A DNA stretch of 64,000 nucleotides, taken from Saccharum officinarum (lineage: Eukaryota; Streptophyta; Magnoliopsida; Poales; Poaceae). Within the stretch, counting starts at the first letter, position 1. Every line of letters starts with the position of its first letter. Position numbers and translations under genes: made by a program. The stretch lies in the NCBI GenBank assembly GCA_020631735.1, contig CM036158.1, forward strand, positions 85,499,421 through 85,563,420, in the 5' to 3' direction. Positions 22,182 through 34,305 of the stretch are shown piece after piece. The notes under the pieces were generated by a model. That model was given only the letters and a program-made list of their open reading frames with translations, had not been told where the DNA came from and ran no database searches.

Positions 22182-25029
22182 AAGTGGGTTTCATTCAACT
22201 CCTTTAAACTTAATGCACAAGAATAAAATAAAGTGCGGAATAATAGAGGTTATGCACCGGGTCTTGCCTGGGTAAAATATAACCAAGTTAGCATTTTGTC
22301 AAGGCGGCACGATCCTTCGGACAACATCCTTTCGGCTGCTCCAGACGACTTCGTGATCCATCATCATTCCTATTGTGATATATGTAGATGCAATGTAGAG
22401 ACGTAAATAAACAACGACCATCGCAACTTAAAAATACGATCTTGTCTCTCACACTAACGACTAACGTAGCGACTAACGTACTAAGCCGCATATCTCGCTA
22501 TCAGCAATGCGCTATTCCCCGACAAGCATTTTAGTTATGAAAATACACGATGTTGCTTTATCCATTTCATTGATTTAATATATATTCCAACTAGGACCTA
22601 TTAGCTACCCTAGCAATTGAATTATTCACCGGCTACCAAAATTACAGTGAACAGCTAATAATACTATAAAGCCATGGTAAGATTTTCAAAGTTGGCCCCA
22701 TTATCATCTAGGTCCAAAAATTCCTGCAAGCTTTATCCCAATAATGTAAAACATCTCTAATTACCTATGGAACTCTTGAAAATATTATGGAACTATGTGA
22801 ACAACCTATACCAGCAGGTTGACCAAGATTTTAGGAACCGAACAAACTTGGTTTCATAATTTTTGTACTTCTACCCATTTACATATTGAATTTACAATTT
22901 AAGCTAGAAACTATATTAGCAAATCATTTGGAAAAGGGAAAAGGGCTGGCGGCCACCATTCGGCCCAACCGGCCAAGCGCAAGCGCGGAGCGCACAGCAG
23001 GCCAGCCCAGCAATGGCCCAAGGCGGTGAAAATTCCACATGCACTCTGCACAATCACAAAAGAGTCCCCAGCACTTCAAGGTATCACGTGCCACAACTAC
23101 GTACTGTTGTACTAGAGACTTACATTGCACAAAACACCCTAAACTAATCTATCTTCGCAACGAGCCGGTGCCTGATATCCCTACGCACGCCGGCGCGGCT
23201 CCGGTCGGCACTGCATGGCCACACCGGCCTGCCGAGCGAAACACCGGTCCGACGGGCAGGCCGATGAGCACCGCGGGGCCAAACTGAAACCCAGAGCAGC
23301 AGTTGAACGGCATACGGTGCCCCCTAGTACCCTGCCCACACTGGCCGACCATCCGCCATGGCGACCCTCCCGTTCCGGCGTGCTAGAGCACCTATCGCCT
23401 AACCCGAATGACGGTAGAGGAATAGAAGCTTACTAGGAACACGGCTGAGGGAGTGGTTCAGCCGGAGGCGGCTCAGGCGAGCCTGGCCACGCGCACTGTA
23501 AAGGGGCGGCGGCGCACCGAGACGGACGCCGATGCGTCACCACTCCGTCGGCGAGCTCCCTGGCCAAAACGAGGTGAGCACCGGATAGAGGAGGCCGATG
23601 CGAGCTCAGGGGTACCCAGAATTGGACTGCCACTGAATTTAGACCTTACCCCCAATACGTGCTCTGCTATGGCGGCGAGGTAACCGGCGGCCGCGAAAAA
23701 CGCTAATTGGCGGCCGGCAACGCACAACTGAGGCTGGGTGCGGGCGAGGCGCATGGCCGACTCCCTCAGCTACGCACCGAAGTGGGGAATCGGACGGTGG
23801 ACCCCCCGTGCTGTGCTAACTAGGCGGAGAGTGGAACTCCGACCATGGCCAAACCGCGGGGGGAGGGGCGCACGAGCGGTGAGCGGTTAAGACGGGCGAG
23901 AGCCGACCGATAGCAGCAGCATGGGCACCCGAGTAAAGACGAGGGGACCGGAGAACCTAGCGCGACATGCACGAAATGACGCGGTCAACCCCGAGCAGTG
24001 CCCTCCACTGGCCGCTAGCGAAAGACGCAGGGTACGGCGGCACACAAGACAAGTGATGGGGTGCAGCCGTGTCGGGGGCAAGTTCAGAGGGCAGCGACAC
24101 ATGGCACAGCGGGGAGGGACCGGCTGGTTCAGCCAGGTGGCAGCGACGCAGCAAGGCGGAGGCACGCACAGCATGCCAGAGCACGGCAGCGCAACGTCGA
24201 AGATGCGGTGACCGCGGCCATGAGCCCGAATGACCAAACTAAGGCCGTACACGCATTTTAAAGCACGCCCAACGCCTACTCTACCTCGGTTAAGGTTCAA
24301 AAAAAAACACTAGCATGAAGTCGACTACACCAGCTACCCATCGGAGTAATTATCATGACTAAAGAGAGACCAAAGAGGGAGATATGGGAATGCCAAGGTA
24401 CGTTCATCACTGGAATGTCAGTTCACGAGTAGAGCATCAAACGAGAGCTCACAACGCGTTTCAACTAAGTTTGAGTAATTTTTGCAAGAGCAAGTCGATC
24501 TCCAACACCACCACGACCTACACAATGCTCAAGTGCCAAGTGAGGAGCAACCAACTACGCAAAAACATGTTGTTAGTGCCTAAGCATTTTCGTTAGGACT
24601 TGAATGCCAAAATGGCGTTGTTTGCCATGTTTCTAGACTTGGGAGAATTCGGAAAATCAGTTGTAACTATTACCCCTAAGCACCTTTGCTCTATTTTCTT
24701 GATGGTCTTCACCTTGTTAATCTCAACTGATCCATAACTCATGCAAAAAAATCCATACTTTATACTAACTCATAGAAGCAAAATATGTAGGCATTGTTTA
24801 ATTATTTTGCACAACATAATTACCCAAAAGTAGCACTTTTTAATTCAAACACCTTAGATCTCATTACCATGGTTTCACATGAAACAAACTAACTTACATT
24901 ATTCATTTATCATTTCATGTGAGGTAAAATTTAACACTTGAGAACTTGTGATAATTTCTCATAGGTGTTAAGCGATGTGCTAAGCGACTCATAACACCAG
25001 AGGTGTTACAGTAGTTGTCGCACAACTAC
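22182..25029. other. Intergenic DNA with GC-rich tail, copy A
   Basis: AT-rich to 22,920, then GC-rich from about 22,930 to 24,260 with many short overlapping frames on both strands, none showing a domain. The remainder to 25,029 is AT-rich. The pattern resembles decayed LTR-retrotransposon or captured sequence. No RNA gene or promoter could be supported. Confidence 0.45.
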
Positions 25030-25032
25030 TTA

Positions 25033-25236
25033 GGGCTTGTTTGGTAGGGCTCCTCTCTGGCTTTGGCTCTGGCTCCTCCAGAGGAGCCCTGTCAAACGTT
25101 TTCTTAGAGGAGCCGTTTTTCAGTAAAAAGTAGAGGAGTTGGAGCCATTTTGGAGAAGCCACAAATTCTGGCTCCTCTAAAACGGCTCTGGCTCCTCCGG
25201 AGGAGCCCCTCAGGAGGAGCCGTGCCAAACACCCCC
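25033..25236. mobile_element. Tourist-like MITE
   Basis: 204 bp flanked by TTA (25,030-25,032 and 25,237-25,239). The ends are inverted: the left reads GGGCTTGTTTGGTAGGGCTCC and the right, reversed, reads GGGGGTGTTTGGCACGGCTCC. The whole element is rich in GGAGCC and GGCTCC words and folds into a long hairpin. TTA duplication and this size fit PIF/Harbinger-derived Tourist MITEs. Confidence 0.85.
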
Positions 25237-25295
25237 TTATTTATGTAGGAGCCATAAATGTCTTGATCATATCATATTTGTTGTAATGTTTGTAA

Positions 25296-27664
25296 ATGAC
25301 TCGGAGTGGTCTAAAGATAAGAACTATAGGACTGAGACCCTTCCCACCTCGAGCCGCCTCTGGCTCCCTCCCCACCACCGCCGGCTCCGGCACCAGCGCC
25401 CCACCCCTCCCCCTCCCCCTCCCTGCTTCCCCTCCCCTCTCCCCTCCTGATCCGCTCGCGAGGGCGCGGCTCCACTGCCCGTGTTGGGGCCCTTCGTCGA
25501 CCTCCAGCCGCCGAGGTCGGGGGCCGCTAGTGTGGGCGCCCGGCCATCCATGGCCATCGGATTTGGCGGCCCACGGTAGCAGGTGTTGGCCCCCCCGCCG
25601 ACCAGGAGCTCGAGCTGCACCTCCGCCGAATTTGTCACTCCATCTTCGTCCTCACCACCACCGAAGTCGAGACCTGCCACTGTGGCAACCAGCTGCAGCT
25701 CCCCGTCCCTGTCCCCGCCAACGGCGCCGCCGATCACCGCCGCCGTGACCACCACACCTGGATCTAACGGCCACGAGTCACGGCCACCTCCGGCGGCTTC
25801 CAGCATGGACGTTGTCAGGCAGGAGAACGGCAGGCCCTTTATGCTGCCGTCCCTGACGGCCACAGAGGCCGCCGCGGTGCCTTGCTCGTCGCTACTACGG
25901 TAGCCGGCCGCCGTCGTAGCACAGTGCGCGGAAGCTGGAGCAGGGGCGAACGCTGCCCTCAGTGCCTCCGACCTCGATGCCTTCCTCGTTCACCCGTCCA
26001 CCCCCGCTCTGAGCCCGTCGTCCACCCTATCCCCCAAAGCCGCCCCTTCCATCCTGGGCTAGCGTGACAGGACGCTCCAAGGCCTGTCGTTGGGCGGACG
26101 ACAACGACCTCCTCGACGACTCTGATGTGGAAGCGATGCCAACCACCTCCACGTCCCCCTACCTGGACGCGGTTCATCAGGAGCCGTAGCCGTCGATGAC
26201 ATCGACACTACCTGTGATGTCCCCGCCTCACACCCAACCTCTGGCATCAAGTCATGGCGGTGTGGCGGCAGGTCGCCAGGGTGATGGGAGTAGGCGGGAG
26301 AAACATGGTCGACCGCACCCACATTTGTTGTACGGCATGCCGGCTCGGCCAGCGGAGGGCCGCATCCCAGCACGCCAGCGCCTCGGACGTCGTGGACGGG
26401 TCTCCGCCCCCAACGCCGATGGCTGGCGGGAGATCCTCCACTGCCAGGAGACATGACCTGCGGCCGCCTCGGCTGACCCACAAGGGCCAGCAAGCAGAGG
26501 CCAGCCTGCGAGTCATCGACCATCGAGGTGCATCTCGGTAGATCTTCTCGGCAAGTGCCTCAATTACCTCACCTCTGTACATCACGTGGGAACCTGCAAG
26601 CTGCCCCAACGATGTCTGCGGTGCAGGGGATTTTGACACATTGTGCGCGACTGCAAGAAGCCAAGGCACTTGGGCTCTCGGAGCTCGGGCGATACAACGG
26701 CCATGGGTCGCCAGCCGCAACACCCTCTTCGTGGCACCCGTAATGCCTGATCCGCTGGGCCAGCAGACCATGATGATTCACAAGACTCCGGTGGGGTCAA
26801 GTCGGGCAACGCCATTCCTGCCACCGGCGGTCATCGGCGTCAAAGGCGGAGGTGGCGCCGAAGACGGAGGCGTCACAGGCAGTGGGCAGGGGCCGCACAG
26901 ACAACACCAGCCTTCACCTCGATTGTTGTTGAAGCTCAGCCTAGGCACGGTGAGCTATCTAGCGAGACAGGCATGGTCCATCCTGACCCGTTGACGCTGA
27001 CGCTGTACCCGGACACCACGCATGCTCGCGACATCACGGAGGACCTGATGTTGGAGGAATTCGTAGCCTCGCTCGTCAGCTGTCAGATCATCGCATGGCC
27101 TTCTCTTGAGCATCTGTTGTCATCGCCGGTGGCCCCCCAAGCACAAGATGAGGCCCCAGCAGTGGCGGCCCCCAGCTGGAGGATGAGGACCCAATGACAA
27201 TGGTCTCCGGTGCGTTGCGAACACCACCTTCGCGCCTCATTCACTGGGCTGTGGACTCACCCCCTCCCAGTTCACCACCGGTGGATACCCACCCGACTGA
27301 TGACAACGACGACTCCGCCAAACGCCGCCTCCATAGCTTCATCAATGAAGTGACACGTAAGAGGGACTCTTCACTGATTCGTGAGCCTCCAAAGCAGCCT
27401 CCTGCTAAGCCAGTGATACCGTGGCGGAGCAGGTGGTTGGCGGCTCAGCCCCTCTCTCGAGTACCTGCTTCCAAGCGAGGTGAGGTGCTGATCATGCAGC
27501 GCATGGGCTTCACCAAGGGTCCATCAGCGCCATCCGTGTCGGAGCTGGAGGCCTATGACAAGCTCTTCAGCGGTGACCTAACTGCATCCGAGGCCGAAGC
27601 GCTTGACGAGCTCTTCCCAGCTGTTCGGTTCAGGCAACCGCGAAGACGCAAGGCCACCTCTTAG
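25296..27664 (+). pseudogene. LINE ORF1-like zinc-knuckle gene, broken
   Basis: A GC-rich plus-strand coding remnant in several frames. Near 26,540-26,660 the reading CLNYLTSVHH...C then CLRCRGF*H...C resembles the paired CCHC zinc knuckles of plant LINE ORF1 or gag-like proteins, with an internal stop and a Cys replaced by Tyr. The 3' part is open (27,194-27,664) and ends in a block with WLAAQPLSRVPASKRGEVLI, MQRMGF and EALDELFP, resembling the conserved C-terminal block of such grass proteins. No reverse transcriptase follows before the gap. Frameshifts near 26,760 and 27,195 make it non-functional. The N-terminal third is low complexity and its start is uncertain. Confidence 0.55.
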
Positions 27665-27968
27665 GTCACACCGTTGTGTCAGTATTGGTTGTTTCCTTTA
27701 ATGTAATATCAAATTTAGAGGTCTCTTACTAGGAAGGTCCAGCTAAGGTTGTGTTAGTTTGACCTCTTGCGACGCTCGATACAAGCGCGTGGTATGTTTG
27801 TTTAAACTCTTTGTAACGGATCAACGTAATTATACGAGATTAAGTAAGAAAATCTTCCACCGAGGCGGTTAATTTATCAAACTTAAACCCGTATAACCCG
27901 AGATTCCGTGAAATCACGAGGGATTTCAAACCAACCAACATAAAACCAAGATCGTACTGATTTAGCAG
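27665..27968. other. Flank of the zinc-knuckle remnant up to the gap
   Basis: AT-rich, 3'-UTR-like sequence follows the open frame with no recognised feature. The contig ends at 27,968. Confidence 0.5.
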
Positions 27969-28068
27969 NNNNNNNNNNNNNNNNNNNNNNNNNNNNNNNN
28001 NNNNNNNNNNNNNNNNNNNNNNNNNNNNNNNNNNNNNNNNNNNNNNNNNNNNNNNNNNNNNNNNNNNN
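27969..28068. other. Assembly gap (100 N)
   Basis: Exactly 100 unknown bases, the conventional placeholder for a scaffold gap of unknown size. Sequence order and distance across it are inferred by the assembler. It lies between the two copies of the large duplication. Confidence 0.99.
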
Positions 28069-28860
28069 CGGTTCGCCACAGTACGGGCTTGCCACATGTG
28101 CGGTCGGAGAGAGTTGAGCTTGTCTGGTGGTACGACAGGTGTGTTCGCACGCGTGTCATGGGAGATGCAATGAGGGAGAGAGAGAGGAGAGGGGAGAGGT
28201 GGAGCGGGGCGAAGGTGGGGCCAGAAAAGATCGCGAGAGCATCCTATCCTCTTTACTATGCTGGGCGAGGCGGTGGCGGTGGGGCCAGGGATCTCAGGCC
28301 GCGACACGGTATTGCGTCGTCGGCCTAAGGTAGACGACGACCCTAACGGGTGGCCCACGCGTCAGCATTTGAGGGAGAAGGGAGAAGAGGCAAGCGCAGG
28401 TTTAGGCCGGGGCGTGGCAACGGGCCGGCTAGCGCGGGAGAGGGAGGGAGAGGAGAAGATGAGGAGAGGAGATGGGCTGCTGCTGCTGCTACGGCGAGAG
28501 GAGGTTTCTCATTTTTATTTCCTTTTTCTTTCCAGATTTCTACAGTAGGTTTGAATGCAATTCAAATTCAAATTTGAATATAAATGCATGCAATGTGTAC
28601 CACCATATGTTCAACAAGCAAGGAAACACTTATGATAAATCTACGTAGCACTCGAGCATTGTTTGCGCTCGGCTCACTCGAACCTTCAGCCGTCAGATGT
28701 GTGCTGCGGAGTCCATCCACCTGTACACATATAATTTTATTTCTATGTTGGCCTATTTATACTAATACCTAGGTTAATTAGCTATATATGTTGGTTCTTA
28801 TGCAAAGCTTTAAAAAGTTCAAATTTTTAGTGGTTTTTAAACTAGGTCCAAATTTCAAGG
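28069..28860. other. GC-rich then AT-rich intergenic DNA
   Basis: A purine-rich stretch (GAGAGAGAGAGGAGAGGGGA near 28,175-28,200) and GC-rich DNA to 28,500, then AT-rich DNA. Only short chance frames are seen, and no gene or repeat end could be supported. Confidence 0.5.
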
Positions 28861-29680
28861 TGTTACATCCCCACACCCCGGCGTCCTCACCCATGGGAGC
28901 GCCCAACGTCTGCAGTGGCCCTCTTCTCTACCCCGACGAGATCCATGGAGGTGGCCCTCTCTCACCCCGACAACTGAGCTCCCCTACCCCAGTGGCGCTG
29001 AGCCAAGTCTGGTACTAGTGGCGCTAGTGGCGATTGTGCTCACGCACAGCCGCTCGTCGTCGTCTCCGACCCCGACGACCGGAATCGACCAAACTAGCCT
29101 TCTCCTCCCTTTATGTGGCATACATATGTTTCAAGTGTTTCAGACGTTTCAGATGTATGTTGCAATTGTTTTATATGGATGTTGCAAAGTAGATTAGTGC
29201 ATGTTGCATATGTTGCAAGGCATGTTGCAAGTGTACATTTCTAGTGTCTCAGATGTTTCAGAGGTATGTTTCATTCGTGTTTTCCGGACGCATGTTGCAA
29301 GTGTGGTTATCTGGATGTTGCATATGTCTCACATATACGTTGCATGTGTTTTATTTGGATGTTGCGTATGGTTGCAATGGTTTTTAAGTGTTTTTTTAAG
29401 TGTTTCAACTTTCTTTAAACGTATGTTGCAACTGCTGTATTTGGATATTTCAAAAGTAGATCGGTGTTGTATCTATCCTCTCCACCTTCTGTTGCATCAT
29501 CTTGGTGTGTCCTTCTCTTGGCACCAGTAGAGCATCCATACGATGTCACGGCCATGTTCTTGTGAATCGGAGGCGCCACGCCCTCCCATCTTGTTGATCA
29601 GGCGGCGTGGCCCTGCGTGGAGCGCGCGAAACTGAGTGCATCGCATGAGCGTCCACCCGGACGTCTGGGTGCTAGCACTA
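28861..29680. repeat. TGTTGCA/GTTTCA periodic repeat family, third member
   Basis: GC-rich head to 29,110, then recurring TGTTGCA, GTTTCA and GGATGTTGCA words to about 29,460, ending near CACCCGGACGTCTGGGTGCTAG at 29,656-29,677. That end forms a perfect 5-bp-stem hairpin (CACCC/GGGTG), extendable inward, directly followed by CTAG. The same family is at 16,800-18,305 and 56,800-57,515. Confidence 0.55.
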
Positions 29681-29744
29681 CCGAAGATTAAATCAGCTTA
29701 AATATGTGCCAATTGTTGTCTATATCTGTTGTGTGGTTAAAAAA

Positions 29745-29960
29745 GCTAGAAGCCTAGCCACACATGTGCATGCCAAGTTGTGACACGTATGAGCTTGGAC
29801 TCGGTGGAGCCGCCACATGAGTTGTGCGACACCAATATGGTTTTGCAAACTCCAAACTTAGGTGGAAGGCTGGTCACATGTGTGCGTGCCAAATGTACAC
29901 GTATGGGCTCAGACTTATTCGGCAAGGCTACCACATGAGTGCGGTGTGATGCTACCAAAT
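29745..29960. repeat. Imperfect two-unit tandem repeat
   Basis: Two related units of about 120 bp share CACATGTG(C/T)G(C/T)...GCCAA, ACACGTATG, GCT, CTCGG and CCACATGAGT words. The second unit starts near 29,870. No function is apparent. Confidence 0.5.
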
Positions 29961-30027
29961 ATTGAAACTTTCTAGCATGTTTATAGTCCACCATGTTATT
30001 GAGTCAGTATCGACCCATATAGAAATT

Positions 30028-30156
30028 GGTCATGTTCGTTTGTCTTATAATCCGTACTTTTCAGCTTGTTTTTTCAGTCGGAATAGTATTTTTCTCTCAC
30101 AATAAATCAGTGAACTGTATTTTCAGCCATGGCTTTTTTACGAAACGAACAGGCTC
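30028..30156. mobile_element. 129-bp MITE, member 1
   Basis: 129 bp flanked by ATT (30,025-30,027 and 30,157-30,159). Ends are GGTCATGTTCGTTTGTC and, reversed, GAGCCTGTTCGTTTCG. It has the same length and internal words (CAGCTTGTTTTTTCAG, AGTATTTTTCTCTCA) as the MITE at 36,097-36,225, in the opposite orientation. Confidence 0.8.
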
Positions 30157-30159
30157 ATT

Positions 30160-30832
30160 GTCTAGCACCTTTTTAATTCTCTTCCGTGGCTAGGTTGGGT
30201 CAGCATTCTGAAATGAACAACTATAGTGTAATCTTAATCCATCTTGTCAAGTATCTTAATCATAAATTATAGTGCTGCTAGGTGTCATCATATTGGATGA
30301 ATTTAGACCAAAGAGCAATTGAATCATATATTGGTTATTTTATTTTAGGTCAGTCTGAATAGGAGTTTCATGAGAATTTCATGGGTACTAAATAAGCTCA
30401 CATGGTATAGTGTAAATTAAAAGAGATACTAAAAGAATTAAAAGAGATACTAAAAGTTTTATTGGATAAAATGAATTTTATCGGGGTGAAACTTGTTTAT
30501 ACTGTTTCGAACACCGGGAGTCATTAAATCTGGGACATGAAAACATTGGTGAGACTGACCTTAGGATCAGTTTGGACTAGGACGTTTTTTTGGTTTCTAA
30601 TTGAATTTATTAATGGATTGTAGTAACCCATCAACACCTCTACCTATGACACATATCTATATACTCATAAGATAAGTATATCATATTTGATATGCTCTAA
30701 TTTTTTTATGTCAAGCTTGGGGATCAAAACCAATCCCCACCTGATTTCATTTCGCTGATTCCAGTAAGACCGGTGGGTGGAAGGGGTCCAGCTCTCGAAG
30801 TTACAGTCCAAGAATCGAGGGGGGGATGAGAT
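30160..30832. other. AT-rich intergenic DNA
   Basis: No gene is visible. A short exact tandem repeat AATTAAAAGAGATACTAAAAG occurs twice near 30,415-30,460. Nothing else could be supported. Confidence 0.5.
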
Positions 30833-30835
30833 TAC

Positions 30836-31077
30836 GGGTGTGTTCACTTCCTTTAAAATTTAAAAAATTTTACAAGATTTCCCGTCATATCGAATCTTTG
30901 GACGCATGCATGAAGCATTAAATATAGGTAAAAAAATAACTAATTACATAGTTTGATTGTAAATCACGAGACGAATCTTTAGAACCTAATTAGTCCATGA
31001 TTGAACACTAATTACCAAATACAAACGAAAGAGTTACTGTGCTTCTAAAAATTTTACACCCCTATCTAAACACACCC
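30836..31077. mobile_element. MITE abutting the PIF/Harbinger element
   Basis: 242 bp flanked by TAC (30,833-30,835 and 31,078-31,080). Ends are GGGTGTGTTCACTTCC and, reversed, GGGTGTGTTTAGATAG. The interior has the words TCGAATCTTTGGACGCATGC and CTAATTAGTCCATGATT found in a very common grass MITE family. Its right TAC is also the left TAC of the PIF/Harbinger element. Confidence 0.85.
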
Positions 31078-31401
31078 TACGGCCTTGTTTACTTCCCGAA
31101 TCTGGGCCGCCAAAATCGGAGCCCAACAGGGAAAGGCCCGAATGCAACTAAACGCGCTCCGGAATCGGCATCCGAGTCGGCCCTCCTATACGCCCCCACC
31201 GACAACCCCGGCCTGGAAGTTATCCATTCGTCTGCCTCCCTCTCGTCCGCCGCACTCCAATCCCCGAAATTCCTCAGCCTCGCCCTCTCCCCCGGCGGCC
31301 GCCCTCTCCCCCCCGCTCCTGCTCCCACAAGATCTAAGCCCTTCCCGGCCGGATCCACCGCGCCCGGTTGGAGAGGCCGGTCCTTGACCTCGTTCCCGGC
31401 G

Positions 31402-34050
31402 ATGGAAGGCGGCGGCAACGGTTCCGACAACGACGACGGGCGGCGCACCTTCGACCTGTTCTCCATGGCGCCGCCGCCGTCCGGATCCGGTGGCAACCAC
31501 CCCAACGCGGGTTCGCCGGCATTCCGATCCGGGGGGGCGCCGGGATTCGGAGCCGGTGCGTACCCACCGTACGCCTCCACCGAGGGGGCCTCCGCATCCG
31601 GTGGCCACCACCGGTACTCCTACGGCGCGGGAGGGTCCGGATCCGGTGTCCAGCACCCGTTCGGGTACGCGGCAGGGGCGGCCGGATCTGGTGGCTACAT
31701 CCCCTGCTCCTTTCCGCCTCCGTACTCTGCGGCGACCGCAAGCCACCTAGGGTTCTCGGGGCTCAACCTGAATGCAAGCTCCTACCCGGACATGGACGAC
31801 TACGAAGGCATGCTTCGATTTGGCGAACATCATGGAGAAGTGCGAGGCGGCGCACACGTGGACATGGCTCCCGCGCCTCCCGTCGCTCGCGGGCGCCGAA
31901 GGCCATCAAGGGCGCGCGGTCTTCGTCGTGCCTCCGTGAACATCAGCAGTCAAGTCCCGGTATTTTTCCTTCATTCACCTCCTAAAATGTTGCATGCCCC
32001 TTCTCTCTATATTTCTACTGCTTCCTTCTTATTTATGCAAGTTGAACTTGGATTTGATGCGATGTCAGTGGTGGAATCGGAGGTTAACTTGGATTACGGC
32101 GTACATTGTAGTGCAATCTTGAATCGATGGATTTTGGTTGGAGTAAACATACAAACCCAGCACAGTCTCAGCGGGTACTTGATTGCATTTCATTTTAGTG
32201 AACTAACCTGGTGGATCTGCTGTCTAGTACGTACTTGATTGCATTTCACTTGCTTACTTAAATATAGTTTTCTAGTCTAGAGATAATCGAGGTGAATGAC
32301 AATGAGTTAATTTGATGCCGTGACAGTGTCAATGTCAATGACAATGAGTTAGATTTTATTCGGAATATATTCAGTCTTGTATCGCTAATATTCTGTCCCC
32401 AATGGAATATAAGGAAGCTTGATAGTGAAATGTTGGAAGCAAATGGTACAGGCTTAGCCCACTTGTTTGTTGTTTTTCTGCTCTTTAGCTAAGAGTCTAG
32501 GAAAGCTCTTGTTGTGCTAAATCATGAATATTGCAAGCACTTTTTCTTAAATTACCATCCCTGTCTCCCATGATCCCATCAGCATGAATACATATATGAA
32601 GGTTTTCCCCCTTGGTCTACAATGTAACAAGCACAAAGCAAGCAGATAAACTGTTTTCACCTTTTTGACTTTTCACATGCATATTCTTTATCTGCCAGCA
32701 CCAGCGTGTGTTGCTCAGTTAGGTGTGACTTCACTGTGCAGTAGCCCTGTTCACTTGAAGTTCTCATCCTGATTTATCAGTCATGTGTACATACAATTTA
32801 CCGTATTACCATATGTTAGTTGTATCTTATACTGTATAATTTAGTACAAGGTGATTCTTTACCGTATTACCATTTGTGAGTGGTTGTTTCCTAATTGTAC
32901 AAAGTGTTTTTTATTATGATTTATAATGGCATTGCTGGTTATTTGGTAAGTTGATTGGCCAATGCACGTCCAGGGACACTTCAACGACAGGGCCAATTGG
33001 AACAAAGCGGATACCAAGACGTTCTGTGATATTTACTGCAGTCAAATTGCTGCTGGCAGATGCAAACAAGGCCAGATGAGCAAGTTTGGCTGGCATGATG
33101 TGCAGGAAAGGTTCCTAGTTGCCACTGGTAAGAAACATGACAGCGAGCAGTTCGGCCATAGGGTGCGAGAGCTTAAAAAGCTTTGGTTGTTCATCGAGGA
33201 ACTTCGCCACACGGCTTCCGGCGTCGGAAATAGACCCGATGGCTCCATCATTGCTTCTGACAAGTGGTGGGACGATAAGCTTGGCACGAACAAGGTACCC
33301 TAGTTTACCCCTTCATTTTTATCCACATTGGCATCTCTATAACTATTGATTACCATATCGGGTTTGTTTGCACTACAGAAAAAAGAAGAGTGGGCGGACC
33401 TCAAGAATGGATGGCCAGATTACATTGAAGAATTGGACACCATGTTTGCTGGGAATGCTGTGACCGGTGCCTCTGCATTTGCTCCTGGGGCAAACCGGCA
33501 GCTGAACTTCATTAGCAGCGACGACGACGAACAAGCAACAGATGAGTTTTGTACCCCTCGGAGCCAGTCCACCCCTCAGCATTCTGGATTCACTCCTTCC
33601 TCTGCAACTCCTGCCAGCAGTGGTAGCAAGAGGAGTGCAGACAGCACTCGCAGCACTGCTGCAAGTCCGGTCAAGGGCGGAGGACTGCAAGTCATTGGCA
33701 AGAAGCCCAAGAATGTTGCAGTGAGAAACATGAACATGGGAATGATGAGGTGGCAGGACCTCTATGAACAAAGGACAGAAAAAATGGTGTCTATCTGGGG
33801 GGAGAAGAAGGAGTTGACGCAGCATCAATTGAACCAGCAGCAGGAAGCAAAGGACAAATTGAGTGGAGAGCTGGAAGCTGTTGTTGAAGCAGCAAAAGCC
33901 ATTGGGGTTGACAAGATGGAACCAGAGCTTTGGAGAGGTGTTTGCAACATCGCCAATACCTATAAGGACACAAAAATCTTCCTGATATCCCCACCGGCCC
34001 AACAGCTTCAAATGATCAAGGACTTCGCAGTCATTCCGGTGCTGAAATAA
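31402..34050 (+). CDS. PIF/Harbinger ORF1, Myb/SANT-like DNA-binding protein
   Basis: Exons 31,402-31,959, 32,974-33,294 and 33,379-34,050 join in frame with GT-AG introns to give 516 residues. Residues 1-186 are Gly/Ser/Pro/Tyr-rich and low complexity. Residues about 190-293 form a Myb/SANT-like domain with spaced tryptophans (NWNKADTKTFC, KFGWHDVQERF, KKLWLFIEEL, KWWDDKLG). A Ser/Thr-rich linker follows, then a basic KKPKNVAVRN motif and a charged helical, coiled-coil-like segment (KKELTQHQLNQQQEAKDKL). In this superfamily ORF1 binds element ends and works with the transposase for nuclear import and transposition. The frame is open further upstream, to 31,039, but that part lies in the TIR and the neighbouring MITE, so the ATG at 31,402 is preferred. 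Confidence 0.85.
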
Positions 34051-34305
34051 GTCTTTTGCATGCATCCATTGCACGTACATGTGCACTAGTAATGCTGTCA
34101 GTTGGTGTGTTGCTTTTGTTTTTGCTTTGGTTGTAGAACTATGTCAGTTATGTCTGTGGTTGTGGTGGTGAACTTGTTATGTTAAAATCAGTGGTGATGT
34201 GCACTTTTACTTGTACATTTCGGTAATGTGTGGCAATGGGATATAGGTCACTGCATGTGAATAAGTGTACGTACTGACTGTGCAGTTTTTTGCGATGGGC
34301 AGGAA

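Larger units (their letters stand above)
1..24800 (+). repeat. Copy A of a large direct duplication
   Basis: This stretch is collinear with 40,987-64,000. The offset is 40,986 at the left, 40,982 near 11 kb, 40,188 at the expansin gene, about 39,970 after its intron 3, 39,212 after the Cassandra element and 39,200 at the right end. Each step matches an insertion or deletion listed separately here. Long stretches, such as 3-11 kb, differ by only scattered single bases. Both copies are cut by the window ends, so the true ends of the duplicated unit are not visible. Confidence 0.97.

Noticed and set aside
22930..24260. Several short GC-rich reading frames as genes
   Set aside because: They overlap on both strands, show no domain, and vary by indels between the copies.
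25033..25236. microRNA precursor
   Set aside because: The hairpin is explained by a Tourist-like MITE with TTA duplications. Nothing in the sequence shows processing.
31039..31401. N-terminal extension of PIF/Harbinger ORF1
   Set aside because: The frame is open to 31,039, but that part lies in the neighbouring MITE and the TIR. The ATG at 31,402 is the first sensible start inside the element.
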